NCBI GenBank assembly: GCA_963719055.1
Contig: CAVRAU010000008.1
Coordinates: 62,001 to 126,000 of the forward strand
Source: CAXMQZ01 sp963719055
GTDB lineage: Bacteria > Acidobacteriota > Thermoanaerobaculia > Multivoradales > JAHEKO01
Direction: 5' to 3'
Length of the DNA stretch: 64,000 nt
The notes beneath the pieces were generated by a model. It was not told the origin of the DNA. It made no database searches and saw nothing but the letters and a program-made list of their open reading frames with translations. Position numbers and translations under genes: made by a program. This document shows positions 9,923 to 18,012 of this stretch, one piece after another; position 1 is the first letter of the stretch; the number at the start of each line of letters is the position of its first letter.

Positions 9923-11314
9923 TCAGTTCGACACGCCAGGTTGGGGTTGGTACGCGACGCGTTGCCGAGCCTTCTCCAAGATCTCGATCAACTCCTGGAG
10001 AAGACCCATCGAAGCGGACTGCTCGATCACCTTGGCCTTGTTGAAGAACGCCATGGCAGCCAAGAGCTCGCGTCGAACACCCAGTCCGCTGAAGATCGTC
10101 ACCATCTCGCCCGCCAGCTCCTTGAGCTCCACGATCCGAGCCTGCTTCAGGTACACCATGGCCAGATTCCAGGGAAACAAGAGCCGCATCCGTAGGCATC
10201 TCGTGCTCCACAAAGATAGCTCTTCACCTGCAGCAGAAGCTGCTCCGCCTTCCCCATTTCCTCAAGATCAAGAGCGACTTTGATCCTTCCAACCATTTGA
10301 ATCGAATCAAATCGACAGGATTGTTTAACTGGTGATGAAGTTCGCGCGACTCGGCCAGGACATTGAGGGCTTGTTTCCGCGGAAGCCATTCTCGATGAGG
10401 GATTGACAAGGTTGTGCTTTGCTACAAGACCAATCGAGGCTCTCTACGTGTGTCGATCAACTCCAGTCCCGCCTGATGTCACGGAGATTGCTGGTCTCCG
10501 CAATCGGCCTGCACTCAGGGCCTACCCTTGCCGATGAGCGCCTGCCAACCAGATGAGCGTCACCGATCGACTGATAAATCGGATAGCCTCGTCGATACTT
10601 CTGAGCGCCTCAGCCAGCTCACCACACTCCGCTAGGTACCGGCCCTGAGCTGAAGCACACTAGCCCGATGACGCTATTATTCGTGCTTCCTTCCAAGTAA
10701 GGGCCTGTTCGTGCCGAGAACGATTCTCCAGCACCTCGGAAATCAGAGCAGATCCTCTTTGGCAGTTTCCGAGCACTGCCCAGACTCGCCAAGCCTTTCC
10801 TATTTGCCGTGACGGTTCTTGCGCCCGAAGATCGCTGACTCTCGCAAATATCGCCACACGCCAACTCCGCGAGCTTCACGGCTTATCTGGAGTTCGACCA
10901 CACCCATTCGCACGGCTTCGTTGCATCGCGATCTGTCCCAGGAGTCGCAAGCTCCAATTCGAGATGTCTACGAACAGCTAGTTGTACGGCCTTGGACTCT
11001 CGGCCAGCTCCAGCAGGCGTGCCTCGAGTGTCTTTTCAGCGAGGACAAGGTCCTTTGCTGCTGACTCTTTCCATTCTCGAAAAGCGTTCAGAAGACTTGG
11101 GGAGCCAGAGGCTCCGTGCCCTCTGCCGATTCAGCGATCCCAAGAGCCTCGTATGGTCAAACCGAATCTGACCCAAGAACTCCTCACAGCTCTCACAGGT
11201 CTGTCTGTGCTGTTCCACACCTAGCGTCATCGCGGGAGACAGGGCCTCTTCGAGATAGTCCGTGATCAAATCGCGGAATTCGACGCAATCGACTGTCGTT
11301 TCATGTGTCATCAT
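9923..11314 (-). pseudogene. Zinc-finger/TPR partner of ECF sigma factor, copy 1, heavily frameshifted
   Basis: Starts ATG at 11314, four bases after the sigma gene stop. The first ~90 residues, read to 11036, are a zf-HC2 anti-sigma finger with H-x3-C-x2-C in VEQHRQTCESCEEFL. Downstream, recognisable TPR pieces occur in changing frames: 10857-10660 (AWRVWAVLGNCQR), 10620-10561 (ELAEALRSIDEAIRF), 10409-10224 (ESRELHHQLNN, IRFKWLEG) and 10213-9923 (VELKELAGEMVTIF). They align in order with copy 2 at 12165-13549. Several single-base indels are needed to join them. Either the gene is decaying or the assembly is poor here. The likely role, if intact, was binding and control of the upstream sigma factor. 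Confidence 0.7.
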
Positions 11315-11317
11315 GTG

Positions 11318-11944
11318 TCAACGCCTGCTCAAGTAGGTCTCGACCGCGGACCGGACCCGAAGCCGAGCCCGATGCAGTCGCACCCTCTGGTTCACTGGAG
11401 TGATGCCCAACAGATCGCAGATCTCGCCCGAGCTCCAACCCTCCACGTCCCTCAGCACGATGACGGCTCTCTGGGCCGGCGGCAGGCTGGCGATCGCCTC
11501 CTCGAGGCATAGTCGCAGCTCGCTACCAAGGGCTTGGTCCTCCGGTGAAAGGTCCGATCTCGACGGTCCCCAGGCGGGTGCCAACCGGTCACAGATCAAC
11601 TCCCTCAATGCGGCCCAATCATCGGCCTTCCCCGACCTCGACGAGGCGGAAGGTGGCTGCAACGTCGAGAAAGCTACGGTTCGCCTCTCTCGGTAGCCCT
11701 TGGTCTTCGCGCGATTGAGCAGAATGCCGAACAGCCAGGTCTTCAGAGAGCTCTGCCCCTTGAAACCCGACAGACCCTGGACCATGGCCAGCCAGGCGTC
11801 CTGGGCCACTTCCTCCGCCACCGCCCGGCTGGGCACATAGGCCATCGCCAAGCGGATCATCGCTCGGTTGTATCGATTGACGACCACTCCAAACGCTTTC
11901 TCGTCCCCTGCGAGAAGAGCGTCGACGAGCTTCGCGTCGAGCAC
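11318..11944 (-). CDS. ECF-type RNA polymerase sigma factor
   Basis: 208 residues. Region 2 covers about residues 15-80, with the core-binding and -10 recognition helices (YVPSRAVAEEVAQDAWLAM, SLKTWLFGILLNRAK). Region 4 covers about 140-200, with LPPAQRAVIVLRDVEGWSS and a helix-turn-helix EICDLLGITPVNQRVRLHRA. The start is GTG at 11944; no ATG is available in frame. The gene is intact, in contrast to its TPR partner immediately downstream (11314). It is the second of two tandem sigma/TPR modules on this strand. A 220-base gap separates it from the module upstream, and I see no convincing gene in that gap. Confidence 0.92.
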   Translation of the reverse strand: MLDAKLVDALLAGDEKAFGVVVNRYNRAMIRLAMAYVPSRAVAEEVAQDAWLAMVQGLSGFKGQSSLKTWLFGILLNRAKTKGYRERRTVAFSTLQPPSASSRSGKADDWAALRELICDRLAPAWGPSRSDLSPEDQALGSELRLCLEEAIASLPPAQRAVIVLRDVEGWSSGEICDLLGITPVNQRVRLHRARLRVRSAVETYLSRR

Positions 11945-12164
11945 CGTGGTATCTATCGTATGGCTACCTTTACTGATGACCTACTCCCTCTTCAGAACCA
12001 CTCTGTCTCGAGACTAGTCTCGAAAGCGGTCGGCAGTCCCTCTTTCAATCCGTCTCAGTCCACTTAGTCTCCCGAGAGCCCATATCGTTACACCGGCCCC
12101 CGAAGAACTCCGAGAAGCCCAATGACCCGGGTCGATTCGACCCCGATCCGCCGCTGCGATGGAA

Positions 12165-13549
12165 TCAATTGGTAGTGCTGGGGCGGAACGGCAGACGAGG
12201 ATCGTGACGGGAGCTCTTGAGATAGGCCGCCAGGTCACGCATCAGGCCGAGGGTGACCCGTTCGACCTCGACCGCCTTCTGGAAGAGGACTAGCGCGGCA
12301 ATCGCCTCACGGTTCATTCTCAGAGCATGGAAGATAGCCAGCATCTGACCCGCCAGCTGCTTCAATTCGGAAGTCCTGCCTTGCCGCAGGTAGATCGCCG
12401 CGATATCGAGAGAGACCAGCGCTGAATCATGCGCGATTCGTCGTTCTACGAAGAAGTCCTTGACTTCCTCTAGAATCGGCTCGGCACCCTCCAAATCACT
12501 GGAGTCACGGATGATCACGCCCTCGAGCCATCTGAATCGGATGCTATCCATCTCGCTGCCCATCACTCGATGGAGCTCGCGAGTCTCGGGGAGCAGGGCC
12601 AGTGCCTGATGATAGCGGCCGATCTGGTGGAGGTACTTCACGAGATTGTGTTTTGCCACGAGCTCGAGACGAGGCTCACTGGAGATATCGATGTGCTGTG
12701 ATACCCTGCCTCAGCGCAGCCACGGCCCCAGCGATATCTCCCTTCTCGCCGAGATGATGTCCTTTGATGATTAGAGTACGGCCCAGGCGATGATGATCGC
12801 CTCTCGGTTCGGTAGATCCGTATCGTCTCGTCAAGCAAGGCAAGAGCCATCGAGAATTTTCGATTCTACGGCGAAGAGGTTCGACTTTGAGCTCAAGATG
12901 TCCGGGCCCGCTCTAGTTGATCACCAGTGCCCTTGGCAAGACACTTTTCAGCAATACCAAAGTGCTCGTTTGCATCCGCCAACGCGCCGGAAATCCTGAG
13001 CGCGTTTCCAAGAATCGAATGAGCCCTACATTTGAGATCTTCTTGCAGCTCGACCCTGGATTCCTCGGGGTCGAGGAGATCGACAATTGCAACTGAAAGG
13101 TGACCGAGCTCAACCGCTGCTGCTGGATCGTCGAAGCCCTTCTTGAAGGCCTTTTCAATAGTCAACTCGCAAAGACCCCAGCTCCTGAACCGACGACTGT
13201 TTCTGACCAAGAGTAGGCGTCGCCCCTGCGGGTGGTGCTCGAGCTCTTCAAACAGCTGAGGCGCTAGGATTCTTTCGCTCTCGAGGGCGTCTTCCGCCTG
13301 CCAAATCTCGGGAAGCACCCGCTCGAAAACCTGCGCATATCGTCCCGCCGCATTCCCTTGCCATTCTTCCGGCATCGAATTGGTAGTCGATCCTCGGTGA
13401 TCATCACACGGGAAGCTCTCTCGAGCGATGCGCTTGCAAGACTCACAGCCGGAGAGAAGATGCAGAACGATGTCCTTCGAGGACTCGCCAGGGAGTCGTC
13501 CCTTCATAAACCGCTCGAGCCGTTGCCGATCGGGGTGCAGGTCAGTCAT
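12165..13549 (-). pseudogene. Zinc-finger/TPR partner of ECF sigma factor, copy 2, several frameshifts
   Basis: ATG at 13549 overlaps the end of the sigma gene by eight bases, indicating translational coupling. Residues 1-218 are open. They include a zf-HC2 finger (DIVLHLLSGCESCKRIA) and helical repeats around AHSILGNALRISGALADANEHF. Beyond the stop near 12893 the protein continues in other frames: HLELKVEPLRRRIENS, then ALALLDETIRIYRTE, GHHLGEKGDIAGAVAALRQG, and finally the open stretch 12659-12165 (YLHQIGRYHQALALLPETRE). At least four single-base shifts are required, near 12897, 12856, 12800 and 12695. It resembles copy 1 along its length, so the pair arose by duplication. Anti-sigma function is inferred from position and the finger. 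Confidence 0.7.
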
Positions 13550-14072
13550 CGCACCCCTCCTCGGCCAGCCCGCAGGCCACCATGCTGCGAGTGAGAGCGG
13601 CCAAACAGCGCTCCGTCATCTTGGAGATACCGGATGTCTTGTAACCGAGCCGCTGGGCCACCTCGGAAGGCTCGAGTCCCTGCCGGTACCTCAGCCAGAG
13701 AAGACTCCGATACCGATTGGGGATCTTGGCCAGCGCTGTATTCAGATCTCTCAGAAGATCTCGCCGTTCCTCCGGGGAGTCCTCTGTCTCGGTCACGGAT
13801 TCCAGGAGAGCCGTGTCTACCGACGAATAGAGTCGCCGCCGACGGTCCCGCCAATAGAGAAGACAATGGCTGCGCAGGGTCCCCATCAACCAGCGTTCGG
13901 CGTCCAGGATGTGGCTTCGTTTATAGATATAGGTCAGCAGCGTCTGCTGAAGCACATGTTCCGCGTCTCGGGGTGGAATGCGGAATCTGCTGAAAACGTG
14001 CTGGATGCGCGGTTGGAGATCCTCCAGGATCTCCTCGATCGGTTGCTCTTGATGTTGGTCCAATATAGCCAT
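13542..14072 (-). CDS. Divergent ECF-type sigma factor
   Basis: 176 residues. Region 2-like helices lie at about 10-70 (DAEHVLQQTLLTYIYKR, ERWLMGTLRSHCLLYWRDRR) and region 4 at about 110-165 (IPNRYRSLLWLRYRQGLEP, SEVAQRLGYKTSGISKMTERC). It is clearly less typical than the sigma factor at 11318-11944, so the modules are old paralogues or were acquired separately. It is intact. It precedes and overlaps the zinc-finger/TPR gene. Upstream on the same strand lie a hairpin and the small NPDG peptide locus, which may be its target or signal. ATG at 14072; weak ribosome-binding site. Confidence 0.85.
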   Translation of the reverse strand: MAILDQHQEQPIEEILEDLQPRIQHVFSRFRIPPRDAEHVLQQTLLTYIYKRSHILDAERWLMGTLRSHCLLYWRDRRRRLYSSVDTALLESVTETEDSPEERRDLLRDLNTALAKIPNRYRSLLWLRYRQGLEPSEVAQRLGYKTSGISKMTERCLAALTRSMVACGLAEEGCDD

Positions 14073-14131
14073 CGATCTGCGCCTCTATTCCAGCAGGCAT
14101 AGATAGAGTACCACTGAGCCGGACATTCGTC

Positions 14132-14163
14132 CAGTTCAGAGATAGCCATTCGGCTATGAACTG
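14132..14163 (-). repeat. Imperfect hairpin in the leader of the divergent ECF sigma gene
   Basis: CAGTTC pairs with GAACTG and ATAGCC with GGCTAT. The structure has a four-base loop and a four-base bulge on one arm, giving a 12-pair stem. It lies ~60 bases before the sigma ATG, between it and the peptide ORFs. No U-run follows, so attenuation or mRNA processing fits better than simple termination. Confidence 0.4.
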
Positions 14164-14247
14164 ACCGCAGTATCAGGAGATCCCAGGATCCCCCGACGCC
14201 CAGACGATCCGCCTAGCCGAGGCCTTTAGAGCAACCCTTTCTGTCTT

Positions 14248-14280
14248 TTACCCGTCAGGATTCAGACCATTGCCGCTCAT
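14248..14280 (-). CDS. Ten-residue ORF ending in GNGLNPDG, coupled to the upstream peptide ORF
   Basis: Reads MSGNGLNPDG then stop. Its ATG overlaps the stop of the preceding 36-codon ORF as ATGA. The GNGLNPDG codons repeat those of the upstream ORF, but with four differences, all at synonymous third positions (AAC/AAT, GGC/GGT, CCC/CCT, GAT/GAC). That supports translation in this frame. It may be a separate micro-peptide made by stop-start coupling, or the C-terminus of a single ~48-residue peptide whose frame has been broken by one missing base. No independent ribosome-binding site is seen. Confidence 0.45.
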   Translation of the reverse strand: MSGNGLNPDG

Positions 14281-14387
14281 CTCTGTCGTCCACCATCGGG
14301 ATTCAGGCCGTTGCCCCCCAAGAGGAGCCCATCAAAGCCCTTCCCGAGTGCGACGAAGAAACCCAAGAGACCATCTAGCCACATCAT
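14277..14387 (-). CDS. Small hydrophobic peptide with C-terminal GNGLNPDG motif
   Basis: 36 residues. Residues 3-23 are hydrophobic or amphipathic (WLDGLLGFFVALGKGFDGLLL). A GG at 24-25 follows, then NGLNPDG at 26-32 and a short GRQR tail. It is preceded by a strong AAGGAGG seven bases before the ATG, the best ribosome-binding site in this region, which is the main reason to believe such a short ORF. It lies on the same strand as, and directly upstream of, the ECF sigma/TPR modules. I do not recognise the family. Possibilities are a secreted or signalling peptide, a membrane-active peptide, or the regulatory target of the sigma factor; none is shown by the sequence. Confidence 0.6.
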   Translation of the reverse strand: MMWLDGLLGFFVALGKGFDGLLLGGNGLNPDGGRQR

Positions 14388-14394
14388 GCGTCAC

Positions 14395-14401
14395 CCTCCT
14401 T
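14395..14401 (-). promoter_or_regulatory. Strong ribosome-binding site of the NPDG peptide ORF
   Basis: AAGGAGG on the minus strand with a seven-base spacer to the ATG at 14387. Decides the start of an ORF that would otherwise be too short to call. Confidence 0.65.
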
Positions 14402-14405
14402 GACG

Positions 14406-14424
14406 ATCCGATCATCCGATCATC
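14406..14424. repeat. Tandem 8-base direct repeat upstream of the peptide ORF
   Basis: ATCCGATC occurs twice in tandem followed by ATC, just upstream of the peptide's ribosome-binding site. It could be a regulator site in the 240-base divergent region shared with yedK; otherwise this region shows only a weak minus-strand TATATC near 14545. Confidence 0.4.
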
Positions 14425-14627
14425 AGGACCGGGATCGCTCGCCGGTTCAACCACGTGTCGGCCCCCAATAAACCGAGAGCCTTTTCTTTGACATCCCCCT
14501 GCCAGCAGAGATTTGGTTCAGCAGCTAGACAGGAGCATATGAAGATATAGCACGATTCGAATACCTGACGCAAGAGGTAACCAGCGAGTCTGCCTTCGGC
14601 AGGTCCTGATAGCCTCTACCTGAACCG

Positions 14628-15299
14628 ATGTGCGGCCGCTACACGCTCTCTACACCGACGGATCTCCTGAGCGACCTCTACGAGCTCGAGACAGACGTCA
14701 CTACGGAACCTCGCTTCAACATCGCCCCCACCCAGGAGGCGCCGGTAATCCGGGTCAGCCCCGAAACCGGAAATCGTCGACTCGACCTGCTTCGCTGGGG
14801 TCTGGTGCCGTTCTGGGCCAAGGACCTGGCCATTGGCAATCGAATGATCAATGCCAGATCCGAAACCGTCGCTGAGAAACCGGCCTATAGAGTGAGTCTG
14901 CGCAAGAGGCGGTGTCTGATCCCTGCGGACGGCTTCTACGAGTGGCAGGCAACGGGAGGGGTCAAACAGCCATTCTTCTTCCACCGCAAAGATGGTCACC
15001 CGTTCGTCATGGCCGGACTTTGGGACCGTTGGGAGAAAGGTGACAGCGGCCCCTTGGAGAGCTTTACCATTCTTACGACGAGCCCAAACGACATCGTGGC
15101 TCCGATCCACAAGAGGATGCCTGTCATCCTCGAACCGGAGTATTTCCGGAGCTGGTTGGATCCGAGCCTCGAAGATCTCGAGTCGTTGATGGACCTGCTG
15201 GCGCCTACACCTTCTTCGATGCTGGAGGCCTACCCCGTCAGCACCTACGTCAACAGCCCGGCCCACGAAGGGCCGGAATGTGTCGATCCCATTGGCTGA
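14628..15299 (+). CDS. yedK: SOS-response-associated peptidase/DNA abasic-site crosslinker (SRAP, YedK/HMCES type)
   Basis: Forms a covalent thiazolidine crosslink with abasic sites in single-stranded DNA to protect replication forks. The start MCGRYTL places the catalytic Cys at position 2, which becomes the N-terminus after Met removal. Other active-site features are present: NARSET (Asn), PADGFYEW (Glu), and the His in IHKRMPVIL. Length is 223 residues, the normal family size. It ends six bases before the convergent TPR gene. No LexA box was recognised upstream. Confidence 0.93.
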   Translation: MCGRYTLSTPTDLLSDLYELETDVTTEPRFNIAPTQEAPVIRVSPETGNRRLDLLRWGLVPFWAKDLAIGNRMINARSETVAEKPAYRVSLRKRRCLIPADGFYEWQATGGVKQPFFFHRKDGHPFVMAGLWDRWEKGDSGPLESFTILTTSPNDIVAPIHKRMPVILEPEYFRSWLDPSLEDLESLMDLLAPTPSSMLEAYPVSTYVNSPAHEGPECVDPIG

Positions 15300-15305
15300 T
15301 CGTGG

Positions 15306-16592
15306 CTACAGAGTCGCGATCATTTCCTGCGCGATGGCCGCGTTCGGGTCCTGAGGCGCCAACTCTACAAAGCGGGTCAGCATCTCTTTCCCCTTGGCTG
15401 TGTCACCCATGCTCACGTAGCAGAGCCCCAGATGGTAGTGAGCTCGGGCGTGATCGGGTTGGATCTGCAGAATGCGCTCGAACATCTCCTTGGCCTGTGG
15501 CAAATTGCCACTATTGAAGCTGGAGACTCCCATCTCCTCCATCACCCGAGCAATGTGCTGCGAGTCCGCACCCTTGAGAGATTCGAACGTCTGCTCCGCC
15601 TCGTCGGTCATGCCCTTCTTGTCATAGGCCAGGTAAAGAACTCCCAGCACGTCTCCCGCACCGGGCTCGTTGGCCAGGTACTGGTTTGCCATCGCGATGC
15701 AGTCGTCGTACCGACCCAAATCGAAGTAGACCCTCGATAGAGCCGAATAGGTAGGCATGAGATCGGGCACCATTTCGCGCACCTGCTCGAGTCGTACAGC
15801 CCCTCCCTCCAGATCACCGGCTTGAATCTTGTGGACCCCGGAGTTGAAAACCAGACGCGCCAGCTCCTCGTCGGGACTGACCACCATGAGTTTGTCCAAC
15901 AACGCCTCTTCCATCTCGACATTGCCGAGCCCTCGGTACGATTCGTACTGGATCTTCAGGGCCACGACATCATCCGGTCTCATTTCGAGAACCTCCTCGG
16001 CTTTCGCCAACGCCGCCTCGAAAGCTTCCTGTCGGACCAGGACCAGTGCCAAGGCCGTGTGAGCTTCAGGGAGATCCGGTTGCAGCTCGATGACCTCCTC
16101 GAAATTGATACGGGCAGTTTCAAGGTCCTCGGCTTGGAAGGCCTCCAGGCCTTGAGCATACTTGCGCCCGGCTGCCCCTCTGACGTCAGCCGCCGCAGGT
16201 CCCATCTCCGCGCCCGTGCCAGGAGCCATGGCCGCACTGCCGCTGCCGCCTCCACTGCCTGGCACCATCGTCCAGGTATGTCGCATCGTGTCGCCAAGGG
16301 GAGGATCGAAGGGCTCCTCAATGGGAGCAAAACCTTCTGCCTGCAACCGTATGGTGTAGTCCTTGGTCGCGTCCATGACCAGAAGGGTAAATCTGCCCTT
16401 CTTGTTCGTGGTCCGAATGGTCTCGAAATCATAGCCGACGGCACGGACGATGATTTCTGCGCCAACGACCGGATTGCCATCGGGATCAACGACGGTTCCG
16501 GCGACTCTCCCCTCCGCGCCAGCCTGTATCGGGGCCACGGCACCCACAGCCATGGCCACCAGGATAGAACTCAGTACCAGTAGTTTGTTCAT
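15306..16592 (-). CDS. Secreted TPR protein with carboxypeptidase-regulatory-like domain
   Basis: 428 residues. A Sec signal peptide covers about residues 1-25 (KLLVLSSILVAMAVGAVAP). It is followed by an Ig-like carboxypeptidase-regulatory domain at about 28-115 (VAGTVVDPDGNPVVGAEI), a Gly/Ala/Met-rich linker, and then six or more TPRs to the end (for example AHTALALVLVRQEAFEAAL, ARAHYHLGLCYVSMGDTAKG). ATG at 16592 is preferred over the longer frame because the signal peptide begins there and GGGGAG lies upstream. It probably assembles an envelope protein complex. It lies downstream of another secreted TPR gene on the same strand. Specific function unknown. Confidence 0.85.
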   Translation of the reverse strand: MNKLLVLSSILVAMAVGAVAPIQAGAEGRVAGTVVDPDGNPVVGAEIIVRAVGYDFETIRTTNKKGRFTLLVMDATKDYTIRLQAEGFAPIEEPFDPPLGDTMRHTWTMVPGSGGGSGSAAMAPGTGAEMGPAAADVRGAAGRKYAQGLEAFQAEDLETARINFEEVIELQPDLPEAHTALALVLVRQEAFEAALAKAEEVLEMRPDDVVALKIQYESYRGLGNVEMEEALLDKLMVVSPDEELARLVFNSGVHKIQAGDLEGGAVRLEQVREMVPDLMPTYSALSRVYFDLGRYDDCIAMANQYLANEPGAGDVLGVLYLAYDKKGMTDEAEQTFESLKGADSQHIARVMEEMGVSSFNSGNLPQAKEMFERILQIQPDHARAHYHLGLCYVSMGDTAKGKEMLTRFVELAPQDPNAAIAQEMIATL

Positions 16593-16637
16593 GCTTTTCT
16601 CCCCCTGAGACAAAATCACACGCATGCCGCTCTGATT

Positions 16638-17778
16638 TTACTTGGAAGGGTCCTCAGTGCGCGAGAGTTTGTCGGTCAATTCCAGTGTGCGAGCTTCGTC
16701 GGAGTCTATGGCCTGCGCCCGACGCAGCCACTTCTCGGCCTTCTGAGAGTCACCGAGCGCCAGAGCGACAAGGCCTCGGGCTGCCCGCGTCTCCGCCAAT
16801 CGCGGCTCCAGGTGGTGGGCTCTCTCGTAGAACCGTGCTGCCTCGTCGAATCGACCAAGATCCAGGCTGTTGTCGCCCAGTACCAGATAGGTGAAGGGAT
16901 TTCGATTGTCCCGCCTGTCCAGAAGTGACAAGACTCTTCGGGCAGCATCCTCCGCCCCCTGCAAATTCATCAAGACGCTCAGATTCTGGTACGCCGGCAG
17001 ATGGTCTGGATCCACACGAGTCGCTCTGCGATAGGCATCCTCGGCCCCTGCCAGGTCACCGGATCGCCGCCGAGCGACTCCCAGATTGACCCAGCCGTCA
17101 GCCAGGTTGGGCTCCAGACGGGTAGACAAATCTGCAGCGGTCACCGCCTCACCGAAATTGCCAGACTGCAGCAACTCGGCACTTCGATTGGCATAGTGTC
17201 GAGCCAAAGCGTTGCGGTCACTGATGGGCTGAGACAAGCGGCCCTCGAATCCGTCCACGGCTCCAAACTCGAGCACTTGTCTTTTGCCAGCCGCACCCCA
17301 CCCGGCACTGACGTGGCCCGACACCAAGACCAGATCTCCCTCCCGCCTGAATCTCTCAATCATGCTCCAGCGCACATAGAAGGTGGAGAGTCCGAGCTCC
17401 CGAGTCAGTCCCACGAATAGATGGGTGAAACCCAGGCAATTCGCCCGTCGGGTGTCCCAAACCTCTTCGGCTGTGCCGGTGAAACCAGGATCGTAGACGA
17501 GCTTGAACCCATGCGGATCGATCAACTCCGCCAAGAGCTGGCGCAAGACGACATCGGGTGAGACATTGGGTGAGATCTTTTCGTGCACCCAGTGCTTCAT
17601 CTCCTTGTTCAATCGACCCGGAATCACGACCGTGTCGGGATCGATTCCCAGAGCCCGGATCTCCTCCTCCAGATCGAGCCCACGGATCGCCATCGGAAGC
17701 CCGCGACGCGACAGAAGGAGTCCCCAGGCAGACCGAGAAACTGACCCAGAGAATGGCGAGAAGCTGGGTTCGGCGCAC
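16638..17778 (-). CDS. Secreted transglutaminase-like/TPR protein, one frameshift
   Basis: A signal peptide (RTQLLAILWVSFSVCLGTPS) begins at the GTG at 17778, with GAGG upstream. A +1 correction near 17670, where TGGGCTC has one extra G, joins it to LDLEEEIRALGIDPD. A SirB1/transglutaminase-like domain follows, with DTRRANCLGFTHLFVGLTRELG supplying the Cys region and a later SGHVSAGW. The C-terminal ~200 residues are TPRs. The span of 1141 bases is one more than a multiple of three, giving ~379 residues. Divergent from the thioredoxin gene across 234 bases. Catalytic activity is uncertain. An alternative internal start at 17698 would avoid the shift but would lose the signal peptide. Confidence 0.75.
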
Positions 17779-17945
17779 TTCGGTGACCTCAAAGAGAGTT
17801 ACGCCTCGGAGCAGTCCCAGGTTTGCGAGTCGTCCTCTCGACCGGGTTGCTTGTCGATCATCCTAGCAGCCAGGCGACAAGTCCGCCTTGTGGCTACCCA
17901 CCGTAAGGAGTCGAGGGATAAGTGCGATCGCCAACCCCTGAATGC

Positions 17946-17951
17946 TATGAT
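17946..17951 (+). promoter_or_regulatory. Candidate extended -10 for the thioredoxin/dsbD operon
   Basis: TGCTATGAT (extended -10 form) lies ~60 bases before the ATG at 18013, within the divergent intergenic region. No clear -35. Confidence 0.35.
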
Positions 17952-18012
17952 CTGCCGGCCCATAAGGCGTCTCTGCCCCGGCCTTCCCGGCGGAAATGCC
18001 TCTGCAATTCCC

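Noticed and set aside
11945..12164. A second NPDG-type peptide between the two sigma modules
   Set aside because: Minus-strand reading gives GRIDPGH in one frame, but there is no start with a ribosome-binding site and no repeat of the GNGLNPDG codons.
13934..14149. 71-codon minus-strand frame overlapping the sigma start
   Set aside because: Runs out of frame through the sigma coding sequence and its hairpin leader; no ribosome-binding site.
14530..14590. tRNA-like GATTCGAATA segment in the peptide-yedK intergenic region
   Set aside because: Only a T-loop-like word; no acceptor or anticodon stem can be folded around it.
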